A DNA stretch of 8,832 nt from positions 1 through 8,832 of the forward strand of contig JAKFWB010000461.1 in NCBI GenBank assembly GCA_021732945.1, written 5' to 3'. This document shows positions 1 through 5,732 of this stretch, one piece after another. Source of the DNA: Porphyrobacter sp. GTDB taxonomy: Bacteria; Pseudomonadota; Alphaproteobacteria; Sphingomonadales; Sphingomonadaceae. A program made the position numbers and the translations under genes. The notes below the pieces were generated by a model. That model had not been told where the DNA came from, did not search any database, and was given only the letters and a program-made list of their open reading frames with translations. The number at the start of each line of letters is the position of its first letter. Position 1 is the stretch's first letter.

Positions 1-21
1 AAGCTTCATCCGCAGCATCGC

Positions 22-273
22 CTAGGTTTTTTCCGTATTAAGATCAGGGGCTTCTCCCGATGCCTTGGGCGGAAGCGTGGCGCGGTAATTTTCCACCAAC
101 TCGCCAAGGCTGCCTGCGTCATAGACGTCTTTCAGCGCGCGGATATGCTGGTTGATCCGGGTTTCGGACACGCCGAGTTCCTGCGCGATCACCTTGATCG
201 GGACGCGGCGATCAATGCGCTCCATCACAGAGCGTTGTCTGTCGGTCAGCCGGCGCACGGCTCCGGACGACAT
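22..273 (-). CDS. Small LuxR/GerE-type helix-turn-helix DNA-binding protein
   Basis: This 83-residue protein is almost entirely one LuxR_C/GerE-like DNA-binding domain. The opening LTDRQRSVMERI (residues 9-20) matches the first helix of that fold. PIKVIAQELGVSETRINQHI (25-44) is a clear helix-turn-helix with a recognition helix around SETRINQHIRAL. The tail after residue 65 is polar and probably disordered. There is no receiver or autoinducer-binding domain, so it resembles stand-alone GerE-sized regulators. The start is well supported: GGAGG lies 8 bases upstream of the ATG. The next upstream gene on this strand ends in a hairpin terminator, so this gene probably has its own promoter between about 274 and 350, where GTTTAC repeats lie. 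A new ATG (bases 18-16) begins just after the stop, so another gene may follow outside the window. Target genes are unknown. The DNA-binding role is secure and the specific function is not. Confidence 0.8.
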   Translation of the reverse strand: MSSGAVRRLTDRQRSVMERIDRRVPIKVIAQELGVSETRINQHIRALKDVYDAGSLGELVENYRATLPPKASGEAPDLNTEKT

Positions 274-290
274 TGGCTATTCCTCCAGCA

Positions 291-323
291 GTTTACCCCG
301 GTTTACACGCTGACTAGCGTAAA
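291..323 (-). promoter_or_regulatory. Candidate operator: GTTTAC direct repeats plus inverted TAAA half
   Basis: Two GTTTAC copies sit exactly 10 bases apart (291-296 and 301-306). A third, inverted element AGCGTAAA (316-323) pairs with the second as TTTA..CGCT/AGCG..TAAA around GACT. The cluster lies 18-50 bases upstream of the helix-turn-helix gene start, just above its ribosome binding site. One-turn spacing of a direct repeat is typical of cooperative binding sites, so autoregulation is plausible. No clear -35/-10 pair was recognised. This is pattern-based inference only. Confidence 0.3.
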
Positions 324-351
324 TCGGACGAGAATGCTTCCGTTTTGGATG

Positions 352-378
352 AAAAAGCGTTGCGATCGGTCGAAACGC
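352..378 (-). terminator. Intrinsic terminator of the aminotransferase gene
   Basis: Read on the minus strand, a hairpin begins 19 bases after the aminotransferase stop codon. A 5-bp GCGTT/AACGC stem (378-374 with 361-357), one mismatch, 3 more pairs (CGA/TCG) and a 4-base loop are followed directly by five T residues (complement of 352-356). The stem is modest but position and T tract fit a Rho-independent terminator. It separates the aminotransferase transcript from the helix-turn-helix gene downstream on the same strand. Confidence 0.55.
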
Positions 379-397
379 CCGGCGGCGAACAGTGCCG

Positions 398-1597
398 CTA
401 GGCTGCCGAGCTGTTGACCCCCACCGATTGAAGGTAGCGTTTGATGTTGCGCGCCGCCTGACGCAGGCGCTGTTCATTCTCGACCATTGCGATGCGGACA
501 TAGCCTTCGCCATTCTCGCCGTAACCGACGCCGGGGGCGACAGCGACCTGCGCCTGGAGCAGCAATTGCTTGGAAAATTCCAGACTTCCCATAGCTTTCA
601 ACGCCGGGGGCAAGGGGGCCCAGGCGAACATCGATGCGGGTGGTGGCGGGATATCCCAGCCAGCCCGCCCGAAAGCTTCCACCATCACGTCGCGGCGCTT
701 GTGATACAGCTCGCGATTGGTATCGATAATGTCCTGCGGTCCGTTCAACGCCGCGCAAGCCGCCGCCTGTATCGGGGTGAAGGCTCCATAATCGAGGTAA
801 GACTTCACCCGCGTGAGCGCCGCGATGAGCTGCTTGTTACCCACAGCAAAGCCCATCCGCCAACCCGCCATCGAATAGGTCTTGGACATCGAGGTGAATT
901 CGATCGCGATATCCTTCGCGCCGGGCACCTGCATGATCGAGGGCGTTGGCTTGCCGTCGAAGTAAAGCTCGGAATAGGCCAGATCGGAGACGACCCAGAC
1001 CTGATTCTCCTTCGCCCAGGCCACCAGCCGCTCGTAGAAGGCCAGATCGACGATCTCGGAGGTGGGGTTGGACGGATAACTCACCACCAGCACCGAAGGG
1101 CGCGGCACGGTGAAGCTCATCGCCCGTTCGAGCGAGTTCCAATATTCCTCGTCCGGCGTGGTCGGCACCGAACGGATTGTCGCGCCGGCAATGATGAAAC
1201 CGAAGGTATGAATCGGGTAAGACGGGTTGGGTGCCAGCACCACATCACCCGGCGCGATGATCGCGGTGGCGAGGCTGGAGAGTCCCTCCTTCGATCCCAT
1301 CGTCACCACCACTTCGCTTTCGGGATCAAGATCGACCCCGAAGCGGCGGGCATAGTAACCCGCTTGCGCGCGGCGCAGGCCGGGAATGCCTTTGGACTGC
1401 GAATAGCCGTGGGCATCGGGCTTCGCCGCCACTTCACACAGCTTGTCGATCACGTGCTGCGGCGGGGGCTGATCGGGGTTGCCCATGCCCAGATCGATGA
1501 TGTCATCCCCAGCCAGCCTGGCCGCATGACGCATGGCGTTGACCTCCGCAATTACATACGGGGGCATCCGCTTCATGCGATAGAACTGATCATTCAT
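398..1597 (-). CDS. alaC: AlaC-type PLP-dependent aminotransferase (glutamate-pyruvate aminotransferase)
   Basis: This 399-residue class I/II (fold type I) aminotransferase closely resembles E. coli AlaC (YfdZ) along its whole length. Matching blocks include MPPYVIAEV near the start, DIIDLGMGNPD (32-42), HGYSQSKGIPGLRRA (63-77), GSKEGL (101-106), PNPSYPIH (123-130) and YPSNPT (174-179). The Schiff-base lysine is K239 in SMSKTYSMAGWRMG, with phosphate-binding R247, ring-contacting N177, D205 and Y208, and carboxylate-binding R368. The expected reaction is pyruvate plus glutamate to alanine plus 2-oxoglutarate in the cytoplasm. The related LL-diaminopimelate and methionine aminotransferases are the main alternatives. 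AAGGTG stands about 10 bases before the ATG. It is monocistronic, divergent from phaC and closed by a hairpin. No anomalies were seen. The family is certain and the exact substrate probable. Confidence 0.88.
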   Translation of the reverse strand: MNDQFYRMKRMPPYVIAEVNAMRHAARLAGDDIIDLGMGNPDQPPPQHVIDKLCEVAAKPDAHGYSQSKGIPGLRRAQAGYYARRFGVDLDPESEVVVTMGSKEGLSSLATAIIAPGDVVLAPNPSYPIHTFGFIIAGATIRSVPTTPDEEYWNSLERAMSFTVPRPSVLVVSYPSNPTSEIVDLAFYERLVAWAKENQVWVVSDLAYSELYFDGKPTPSIMQVPGAKDIAIEFTSMSKTYSMAGWRMGFAVGNKQLIAALTRVKSYLDYGAFTPIQAAACAALNGPQDIIDTNRELYHKRRDVMVEAFGRAGWDIPPPPASMFAWAPLPPALKAMGSLEFSKQLLLQAQVAVAPGVGYGENGEGYVRIAMVENEQRLRQAARNIKRYLQSVGVNSSAA

Positions 1598-1695
1598 CGT
1601 CTGTCATCACCTTGTCTTGCGCAGCCATGATGAGCCGCTACGCCAATTTCTTCCTAGGCCAAGTCCGCAGCGAGAGGGAAGGCGTTTTCGGTGAG

Positions 1696-1727
1696 TTGCC
1701 GCGGACCGCGATTGGCGGCACTATAGC
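1696..1727 (+). promoter_or_regulatory. Candidate phaC promoter with GC palindrome in the spacer
   Basis: The 159-base gap between the divergent aminotransferase and phaC genes contains TTGCCG (1696-1701), 17 bases, then CACTAT (1719-1724), about 30 bases before the phaC ATG. A perfect 11-base palindrome CGCGGACCGCG (1700-1710) lies in the spacer and could be an operator. The core CTATAG (1721-1726) is itself palindromic and gives TATAGT on the minus strand, so the same spot could serve as a -10 for the aminotransferase. Matches to the consensus are weak (4/6 and 3/6). Confidence 0.28.
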
Positions 1728-1756
1728 AATCGACGCCGATCAAAGGACCCAGACGC

Positions 1757-3664
1757 ATGGCAGACGATACCGATCCGATGGCCGGGGCCGCTGAAAGCCT
1801 CAAGGGCTTTTTCGCAATGCAAGGCGAAGCGATGCGCGCGATGATGAGCGGGCAGGACCCTGAATCGCTGCTGCCGCAGACGATGACCAGTGGCGATATG
1901 GCCGAATGGGCCGCCACCGGGACGCAGCTACAGCAACTCTGGATCGAATTTGCGACGCATCAGGCAACCTCTGCGGCCGAGAAAGCGGCCAAGGGCACCA
2001 ATCTGATGGATCCCGCGCAATGGCTGGCGATTTCGCACGGCATGCTGGGCCAGATGCCCAAGGGCATGGTCGACGCTTCGGCCAAATTTGCGCAGGATAA
2101 CCTGCAATTGTGGTCGGGCGTGATGGAGCGCTTTGTGGCCGGGGCCACGGGCGGTGCCGTCGCCGCAGCGCCCGATCCCGCCGCGCTGCCCAAAAGCGAC
2201 CGCCGCTTTGCCGATCCGGCGTGGCGCGATCATCCGGCCTTCCTGCTGCTGCACCAGACCTATCTGATGATGGCCGACTATTTCCGCTCCGCTGTGAAGG
2301 GCATGGACGGCCTCGACCGGGCCAAGCGCCAGCAGCTTGATTTCGCGGTCAGCGCGCTGACCGAAGCGATGAGCCCGGACAATTTCCTTGGCCTAAATCC
2401 CGTGGTGCTGAAGCGCACGATGGAGACCAAGGGTGCCAATCTGGTGCGCGGGATGCAGCACCTGATCAATGATATGAAGCGCGGGCAGCTGACCCACACC
2501 GATCCCAATGCGTTCCGACTGGGAGAAAACCTCGCCGCCACGCCGGGCAAGGTGGTGCACGAGACCGCGCTGTATCAGCTGATCCAGTACAGCCCCACGA
2601 CCGAGACGATGCTGGACGTGCCGCTGATCATCTTCCCGCCGTGGATCAACCGCTTCTACATCCTCGACCTGACGCCGAAGAAAAGCTTCATCAAATGGGC
2701 GGTGGATCAGGGCATTTCTGTGTTCGTGGTCAGCTGGAAATCGGCTGATGCCACGATGGCCGATGTGGTGTGGGATGATTACATCCGCGCCCAGATGGAC
2801 GCGATCGATCATGTCCGCGCGCGGCTGGATGTGGCGGCGGTGCACGCCATCGGCTATTGCGTGGCGGGGACGACGCTGGCGGCAACGCTAGCGATACTGA
2901 CGCGCCGGGGGGAGGCCGACAAGGTCAAGTCCGCCACCTTCTTCACCGCGCAGGTCGATTTCGAGAAGAGCGGCGATCTCAAGAATTTCATCGATGATGG
3001 TCAGCTGGAGATGATCGGGCAGTTGTCATCGCAGCAGGGCTATCTCGATGGGCGCTATCTCGCCGCCGCGTTCAATGCGCTGCGCGGGCGCGATCTGATC
3101 TGGAACTATGTCGTCAACAATTACCTTTTGGGTGAGGATTATCCGGCGTTCGATCTGCTGCACTGGAACGGTGATGTCACCAATCTGCCTGCCAAGTGGC
3201 ACGGTGCCTATCTGCGGGACCTCTACCGTGACAACAAACTCGTTGTGCCTGATGCGCTGGAGGCTGACGGCACGCCGATCGATCTCACCCAAGTCGCCAC
3301 GCCCAGCTTCGTGCAAGCCGGGCGCGAAGATCATATTGCCCCGGCTGAAAGCGTGTGGCGGATCACGCAGCATTTCAGCGGGCCGATGGATTTCCTGCTG
3401 GCAGGATCAGGGCATATTGCCGGTGTGGTCAATCCTCCGGCTGCGGGCAAATATCAGTACTGGATCGGAGACAGCACCGCGCCCTCTCTGAAGGCCTTCG
3501 TCGAAAGCGCGACTGAGCATCCCGGCAGCTGGTGGCCGCATTGGCTGGAATGGCTGCACCGCCAGTCTGATGCGCGCGTTCCGGCCACGGGCAAGCGCGC
3601 ACCCGGCGGCAAGGGCGATCCGGGAATCGAGGACGCGCCGGGCCGCTTTGTGAAGACGCGTTGA
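1757..3664 (+). CDS. phaC: Class I poly(3-hydroxyalkanoate) synthase PhaC
   Basis: This 635-residue enzyme polymerises (R)-3-hydroxyacyl-CoA monomers into PHA on the surface of storage granules. After a poorly conserved helical N-terminus (about 1-140), the PhaC N-domain follows (about 145-310, including PPWINRFYILDL at 294-305), then an alpha/beta-hydrolase domain. The lipase-like box is GYCVAG with nucleophile C368. D525 (AGREDHIAP) and H553 (SGHIAGVVNPP) complete the triad, matching C319, D480 and H508 of the Cupriavidus necator enzyme. WNYVVNNYLLGEDYPAFDLLHWNGD-type synthase sequence spans 449-473. No PhaE-like partner is adjacent, and the length (slightly above the usual 590-610) fits class I, which prefers short-chain monomers. 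AAGGA precedes the ATG by 9 bases. The phasin gene follows 125 bases later under its own promoter. phaA, phaB and phaR are not in the window. Confidence 0.96.
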   Translation: MADDTDPMAGAAESLKGFFAMQGEAMRAMMSGQDPESLLPQTMTSGDMAEWAATGTQLQQLWIEFATHQATSAAEKAAKGTNLMDPAQWLAISHGMLGQMPKGMVDASAKFAQDNLQLWSGVMERFVAGATGGAVAAAPDPAALPKSDRRFADPAWRDHPAFLLLHQTYLMMADYFRSAVKGMDGLDRAKRQQLDFAVSALTEAMSPDNFLGLNPVVLKRTMETKGANLVRGMQHLINDMKRGQLTHTDPNAFRLGENLAATPGKVVHETALYQLIQYSPTTETMLDVPLIIFPPWINRFYILDLTPKKSFIKWAVDQGISVFVVSWKSADATMADVVWDDYIRAQMDAIDHVRARLDVAAVHAIGYCVAGTTLAATLAILTRRGEADKVKSATFFTAQVDFEKSGDLKNFIDDGQLEMIGQLSSQQGYLDGRYLAAAFNALRGRDLIWNYVVNNYLLGEDYPAFDLLHWNGDVTNLPAKWHGAYLRDLYRDNKLVVPDALEADGTPIDLTQVATPSFVQAGREDHIAPAESVWRITQHFSGPMDFLLAGSGHIAGVVNPPAAGKYQYWIGDSTAPSLKAFVESATEHPGSWWPHWLEWLHRQSDARVPATGKRAPGGKGDPGIEDAPGRFVKTR

Positions 3665-3670
3665 TCGGAT

Positions 3671-3706
3671 TTCAGCTTCAAATCCTTGATAATTAAGGAC
3701 GCTGAA
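3671..3706 (+). terminator. Possible weak terminator or hairpin after phaC
   Basis: Starting 6 bases after the phaC stop, TTCAGC (3671-3676) pairs with GCTGAA (3701-3706). Inside it TCCTTGA (3683-3689) pairs with TTAAGGA (3693-3699, one G-T wobble) around a 3-base loop. The structure is followed by an AT-rich GATTTATT stretch, not a strong T tract. It may end phaC transcripts inefficiently or be a plain 3' stabilising hairpin. Confidence 0.35.
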
Positions 3707-3712
3707 GATTTA

Positions 3713-3727
3713 TTGTGCACTGCACAA
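3713..3727. promoter_or_regulatory. TGC-rich palindromic operator 1 (PhaR-like)
   Basis: TTGTGCACTGCACAA is a perfect 15-base palindrome (7-base arms around a central C), ending 6 bases before the -35 element of the phasin promoter. In Paracoccus and Rhodobacter the repressor PhaR binds TGC-rich sequences upstream of phasin genes and is released when PHA granules bind it. The similarity to such sites and the gene context support a PhaR operator. The phaR gene itself is not in the window. Confidence 0.6.
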
Positions 3728-3733
3728 AAAGAC

Positions 3734-3761
3734 TTGACTTCGCAGCTGCGCTCACTATTTT
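3734..3761 (+). promoter_or_regulatory. Phasin gene promoter
   Basis: TTGACT (3734-3739, 5 of 6 to consensus) is separated by 16 bases from TATTTT (3756-3761, 4 of 6), placing the transcription start near 3768 and the start codon about 20 bases downstream. A 10-base palindrome CGCAGCTGCG (3741-3750) falls in the spacer. The promoter is bracketed by two TGC-rich palindromes, and the downstream one overlaps the -10 and probable start site, a classical repressor arrangement. Confidence 0.6.
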
Positions 3762-3774
3762 GTGCAGTGCAACA
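3760..3774. promoter_or_regulatory. TGC-rich operator 2 over the phasin transcription start
   Basis: TTGTGCAGTGCAACA repeats the left arm of operator 1 exactly (TTGTGCA) and has a near-palindromic right arm (TGCAACA in place of TGCACAA). Its centre is 47 bases from that of operator 1. It overlaps the -10 hexamer and the likely transcription start, so a bound repressor would block polymerase. PhaR is the likely ligand by context. This is inference. Confidence 0.55.
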
Positions 3775-3789
3775 TGAAGCGAGGTCATC

Positions 3790-4590
3790 ATGTCCGAAGT
3801 TGAAGTCAAAACCGTTGAAGCCACGCCCGCCGCTGTAAAGGCTCCGGTCGCCAAGATCGATGCCGCTGCGGAGAAGGCTTACGCCGAAGCATCGGCCAAG
3901 GTCGCCGAAACTGCGCCCGCCGCAAAGACAATCGCTGCACCCAAGAAGACCCCGGTCGCCAAGAAGGCAACCCCGGTCAAGAAGGCTGCCGCCAAGACCG
4001 TCCGCAAGGCGGCAACCAAGACCACCGCTGCCAAGAAGGCAGCGCCGGTCAAGAAGCCCGTACTGGCCAAGAAGGCTGCCCCGAAAGCAGCCAAGCCCGC
4101 TGCCGCGCCCAAGACCACCAACCCCATCATCAAACTCAAGGATACCATCATGGCCACTGCCCAGAACACCGATGTGACTGCCACCGCCAAGGAAATGCTG
4201 GCTGACGTTCAGACCCGCGCCAAGACCGCCTTTGCCAAGACCAGCGAATTCACCGCCGATGCCGGCGAGTTCACCAAGGCGAATGTTGAAGCTGTCGTCG
4301 AAAGCGGCAAGATCTTTTTCAGCGGCGCGCAGGAACTGCTCAAGGACAATATCGAAACCGGCAAGACCGTGATCGAAACCGTCACTGAAGATGCCAAGAA
4401 GATGGCCGCGATCAAGTCGCCGACCGAACTGATGCAGCTGCAGGGCGAAATCGCTCGTCGCAACTTCGACGCCGTGATCGCCTATGGCTCGAAGCGCACC
4501 GAAGCCTGGGTGAAGCTCACCAACGAAGCTTTCGCTCCGATTTCGAACCGCGTCAGCGTTGCCGTCGAGAAGGTCTCGAAGGCTGCCTGA
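3790..4590 (+). CDS. Phasin with N-terminal Lys/Ala/Pro-rich histone-like tail
   Basis: This 266-residue protein coats PHA granules, controlling their size and number. Residues about 125-266 form an all-helical amphipathic phasin_2-type domain, with typical stretches such as AKTAFAKTSEFT, NVEAVVESGKIFFSGAQEL and the terminal FAPISNRVSVAVEKV. Residues 1-45 are Ala-rich with acidic residues. Residues 51-108 are a basic low-complexity tract of KKA, PVKK and AAPK repeats, like histone H1 tails and the C-terminal tail of Pseudomonas PhaF, which binds DNA. Here the tail is N-terminal. GAGG lies 5 bases before the ATG. An internal ATG at codon 121 has its own good ribosome binding site and would give a 146-residue tail-less phasin of ordinary size. 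Transcription is probably controlled by the TGC-rich operators upstream. The phasin identity is strong and nucleoid binding is inferred. Confidence 0.9.
   Translation: MSEVEVKTVEATPAAVKAPVAKIDAAAEKAYAEASAKVAETAPAAKTIAAPKKTPVAKKATPVKKAAAKTVRKAATKTTAAKKAAPVKKPVLAKKAAPKAAKPAAAPKTTNPIIKLKDTIMATAQNTDVTATAKEMLADVQTRAKTAFAKTSEFTADAGEFTKANVEAVVESGKIFFSGAQELLKDNIETGKTVIETVTEDAKKMAAIKSPTELMQLQGEIARRNFDAVIAYGSKRTEAWVKLTNEAFAPISNRVSVAVEKVSKAA
3940..4113 (+). repeat. Degenerate Lys/Ala/Pro-coding repeat tract within the phasin gene
   Basis: Codons 51-108 use a small set of DNA words over and over, such as GCCAAGAAGGC and GGTCAAGAAG, giving irregular units like PVAKKA, PVKKAA, TAAKKAAPVKK and LAKKAAPKAAKP. 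The composition is almost only Ala, Lys, Pro, Thr and Val. The number of units is likely to vary between relatives by recombination or slippage. It encodes the basic histone-like tail. Confidence 0.75.
4138..4152 (+). promoter_or_regulatory. Candidate internal ribosome binding site and start (phasin codon 121)
   Basis: AAGGA (4138-4142) lies 7 bases upstream of an in-frame ATG (4150-4152), an optimal arrangement and better spaced than that of the annotated start. Translation from here would give MATAQNTDV..., a 146-residue product holding just the phasin domain. The AAGGA falls on Lys-Asp codons, so chance is a real alternative. Confidence 0.35.
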
Positions 4591-4603
4591 GCATAGAAGT
4601 TTC

Positions 4604-4700
4604 TGAACCGGACCTCTCTCCTCTCTCCCAATCCGGTTCACGAAAGCGCGCTGAAAAGCGCCGGGCCGAGCAGACCAGCGTCTGCTCGGCCCTTTTCTTT
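4604..4700 (+). ncRNA. Candidate 3'-UTR-derived small RNA of the phasin mRNA
   Basis: Directly after the phasin stop codon come three consecutive hairpins. The first has a perfect 9-bp stem (TGAACCGGA 4604-4612 with TCCGGTTCA 4632-4640) and a 19-base loop that is pure C/U apart from its last two bases. The second has a 5-bp stem with a GAAA tetraloop (4648-4661). The third is a strong intrinsic terminator. A pyrimidine loop of CUCUCUCC type is complementary to Shine-Dalgarno sequences, as in several alphaproteobacterial small RNAs with CU-rich loops. It could be released by processing of the phasin mRNA or be simply a 3'-end stabiliser. No separate promoter was recognised. Confidence 0.35.
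4663..4700 (+). terminator. Strong intrinsic terminator after the phasin gene
   Basis: A perfect 13-bp GC-rich stem (GGGCCGAGCAGAC 4663-4675 with its complement 4680-4692) closes a 4-base CAGC loop and is followed at once by TTTTCTTT. This is a textbook Rho-independent terminator and isolates the phasin transcript from clpS. Confidence 0.92.
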
Positions 4701-4732
4701 GCTCGATGGGGCTCAGACGGCGCAGCAACCGC

Positions 4733-4760
4733 TTGCGGATGACCCGCAAAATCCCATAAT
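4733..4760 (+). promoter_or_regulatory. clpS promoter with inverted repeat over the -35
   Basis: TTGCGG (4733-4738), 16 bases, then CATAAT (4755-4760, 5 of 6 to consensus) lie just after the phasin terminator. The predicted transcription start at about 4767-4769 coincides with the clpS ATG, suggesting a leaderless mRNA. TTGCGG and CCGCAA (4744-4749) form a 6-bp inverted repeat with a 5-base gap, a possible operator. Confidence 0.5.
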
Positions 4761-4768
4761 GTAAGGCC

Positions 4769-5179
4769 ATGCCGATCCATCCTGTCCCCACCCTGTCCGC
4801 CATCGCTGCGCCGCCCTTGCGGCTGGCCGATCCTGCGCGCGCAGGCGAAGGGGATGAAGGCAAGGATGATGAGGGCGATAGCGGCAGCCAGATCGGCGTC
4901 GCGACCAAAACCCGCGCCAAGCCCAAGAAGCCGAGCCAGTACAAGGTACTGATGCTCAATGATGATTACACCCCGATGGAATTCGTGGTGCTGGTGCTGA
5001 AGCGCTTCTTCAGCATGGATCTGGAACAGGCCACCCGCGTGATGCTGCATGTGCATCAGCGCGGCGTCGGCGTGTGCGGCATTTTCCCCTATGAAATCGC
5101 CGAAACCAAGGTCAATCAGGTGATGGATTTCGCCAAGCAGAACCAGCATCCGCTGCAATGCACGCTTGAGAAGGCGTGA
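4769..5179 (+). CDS. clpS: ClpS, N-degron adaptor of the ClpAP protease
   Basis: This 136-residue cytoplasmic adaptor delivers proteins with destabilising N-terminal residues (Leu, Phe, Tyr, Trp) to ClpA. The conserved core runs from about residue 56 to the end. [14 protein letters not shown] (61-74) holds the pocket residues N64, D65, D66, T68 and M70, and H96 in [14 protein letters not shown] corresponds to H66 of E. coli ClpS. The N-terminal 50 residues are an Ala/Pro stretch followed by an acidic segment ([15 protein letters not shown]), the flexible extension that engages the ClpA pore. clpA is not adjacent. The ATG at 4769 is preferred because the promoter -10 ends 8 bases upstream. AAGG just before it is too close (2 bases) to act as a normal ribosome binding site, so translation may be leaderless. 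The next gene starts 10 bases after the stop. Confidence 0.95.
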   Translation: MPIHPVPTLSAIAAPPLRLADPARAGEGDEGKDDEGDSGSQIGVATKTRAKPKKPSQYKVLMLNDDYTPMEFVVLVLKRFFSMDLEQATRVMLHVHQRGVGVCGIFPYEIAETKVNQVMDFAKQNQHPLQCTLEKA

Positions 5180-5189
5180 GACGGAATTC

Positions 5190-5699
5190 ATGACCTTGGC
5201 ATCGCACCATCCCGCGCCAAATCCCGTCTTGGCTGGGCAGGAAAGCGTCTGGGACTACCCCCGCCCGCAGGTGGCAGAGCAAACCGCCCGCCACATCCGG
5301 ATTATCTGCCGGGACGTGGTGCTGGCCGATACCTGCGTGGCCTGGCGCACGCTCGAAACCTCGCACCCGCCGACCTACTATATTCCGCAAAGCGACATTG
5401 CGATGGCGCACCTCGTGGCCAATTCGGGCACGTCATTCTGCGAATGGAAGGGGCAGGCGCGGTATTGGGACGTGGTGGTCGGGGACACGCGGCTGGTGGG
5501 TGCGGGTTGGTCCTACCCCCGACCCTCGCCGCGCTTTGCCGGGATCGCCAACCACATCGCCTTCTATGCCGCGCCCTTCGATCAGGTGCTGATCGATGGC
5601 GAGCAGGTGACGCCGCAGCCCGGCGGCTTTTATGGCGGCTGGGTCACCGCGCGCGAAGCAGGTCCGTTCAAGGGCGTCCCCGGCAGCCAGTTCTGGTAA
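5190..5699 (+). CDS. DUF427 (NTP_transf_9) domain protein
   Basis: This 169-residue protein consists of a DUF427 domain in a characteristic arrangement. Visible marks are ESVWDYPRP (18-26), LADTCVAWRTLETSHPPTYYIP (45-66), the strongly conserved FCEWKGQARYWDV (83-95), AGWSYPRPSPRF (105-116), HIAFYA (122-127) and the C-terminal PGGFYGGWVT (144-153). The family is small, cytoplasmic and built of beta strands. Its biochemical role is not established as far as I know, so no function is claimed. The ATG at 5190 (GGA 6 bases upstream) is preferred over an in-frame TTG at 5166 that would overlap clpS. The gene lies 10 bases after clpS and is almost certainly co-transcribed with it. No anomalies are visible. 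Confidence 0.88.
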   Translation: MTLASHHPAPNPVLAGQESVWDYPRPQVAEQTARHIRIICRDVVLADTCVAWRTLETSHPPTYYIPQSDIAMAHLVANSGTSFCEWKGQARYWDVVVGDTRLVGAGWSYPRPSPRFAGIANHIAFYAAPFDQVLIDGEQVTPQPGGFYGGWVTAREAGPFKGVPGSQFW

Positions 5700-5732
5700 G
5701 CGCCGCCAGGGGCCATCCGCGCAATTGAGGGC

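Noticed and set aside
1..18. Possible start of another minus-strand gene (ATG at 18-16, reading MLRMKL) four bases after the helix-turn-helix stop codon.
   Set aside because: Only six codons are visible and there is no convincing ribosome binding site, so it cannot be told from chance.
392..1630. A 412-codon plus-strand open frame opposite the aminotransferase gene.
   Set aside because: Its product is rich in Arg, His and Gly with no recognisable domain, and the opposite strand encodes an unmistakable full-length AlaC. It is a shadow frame of GC-rich codon usage.
3939..4113. Repeat tract in the phasin gene considered as a CRISPR-like or minisatellite array.
   Set aside because: The units are irregular, in frame and explained by Lys/Ala/Pro coding. 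There are no constant repeats with unique spacers.
3454..4959. A 501-codon minus-strand open frame spanning the end of phaC, the phasin gene and the start of clpS.
   Set aside because: The Gly/Leu/Ser-rich stretch is the reverse complement of the Lys/Ala repeat tract. It runs through the phasin promoter, operators and terminator and has no domain.
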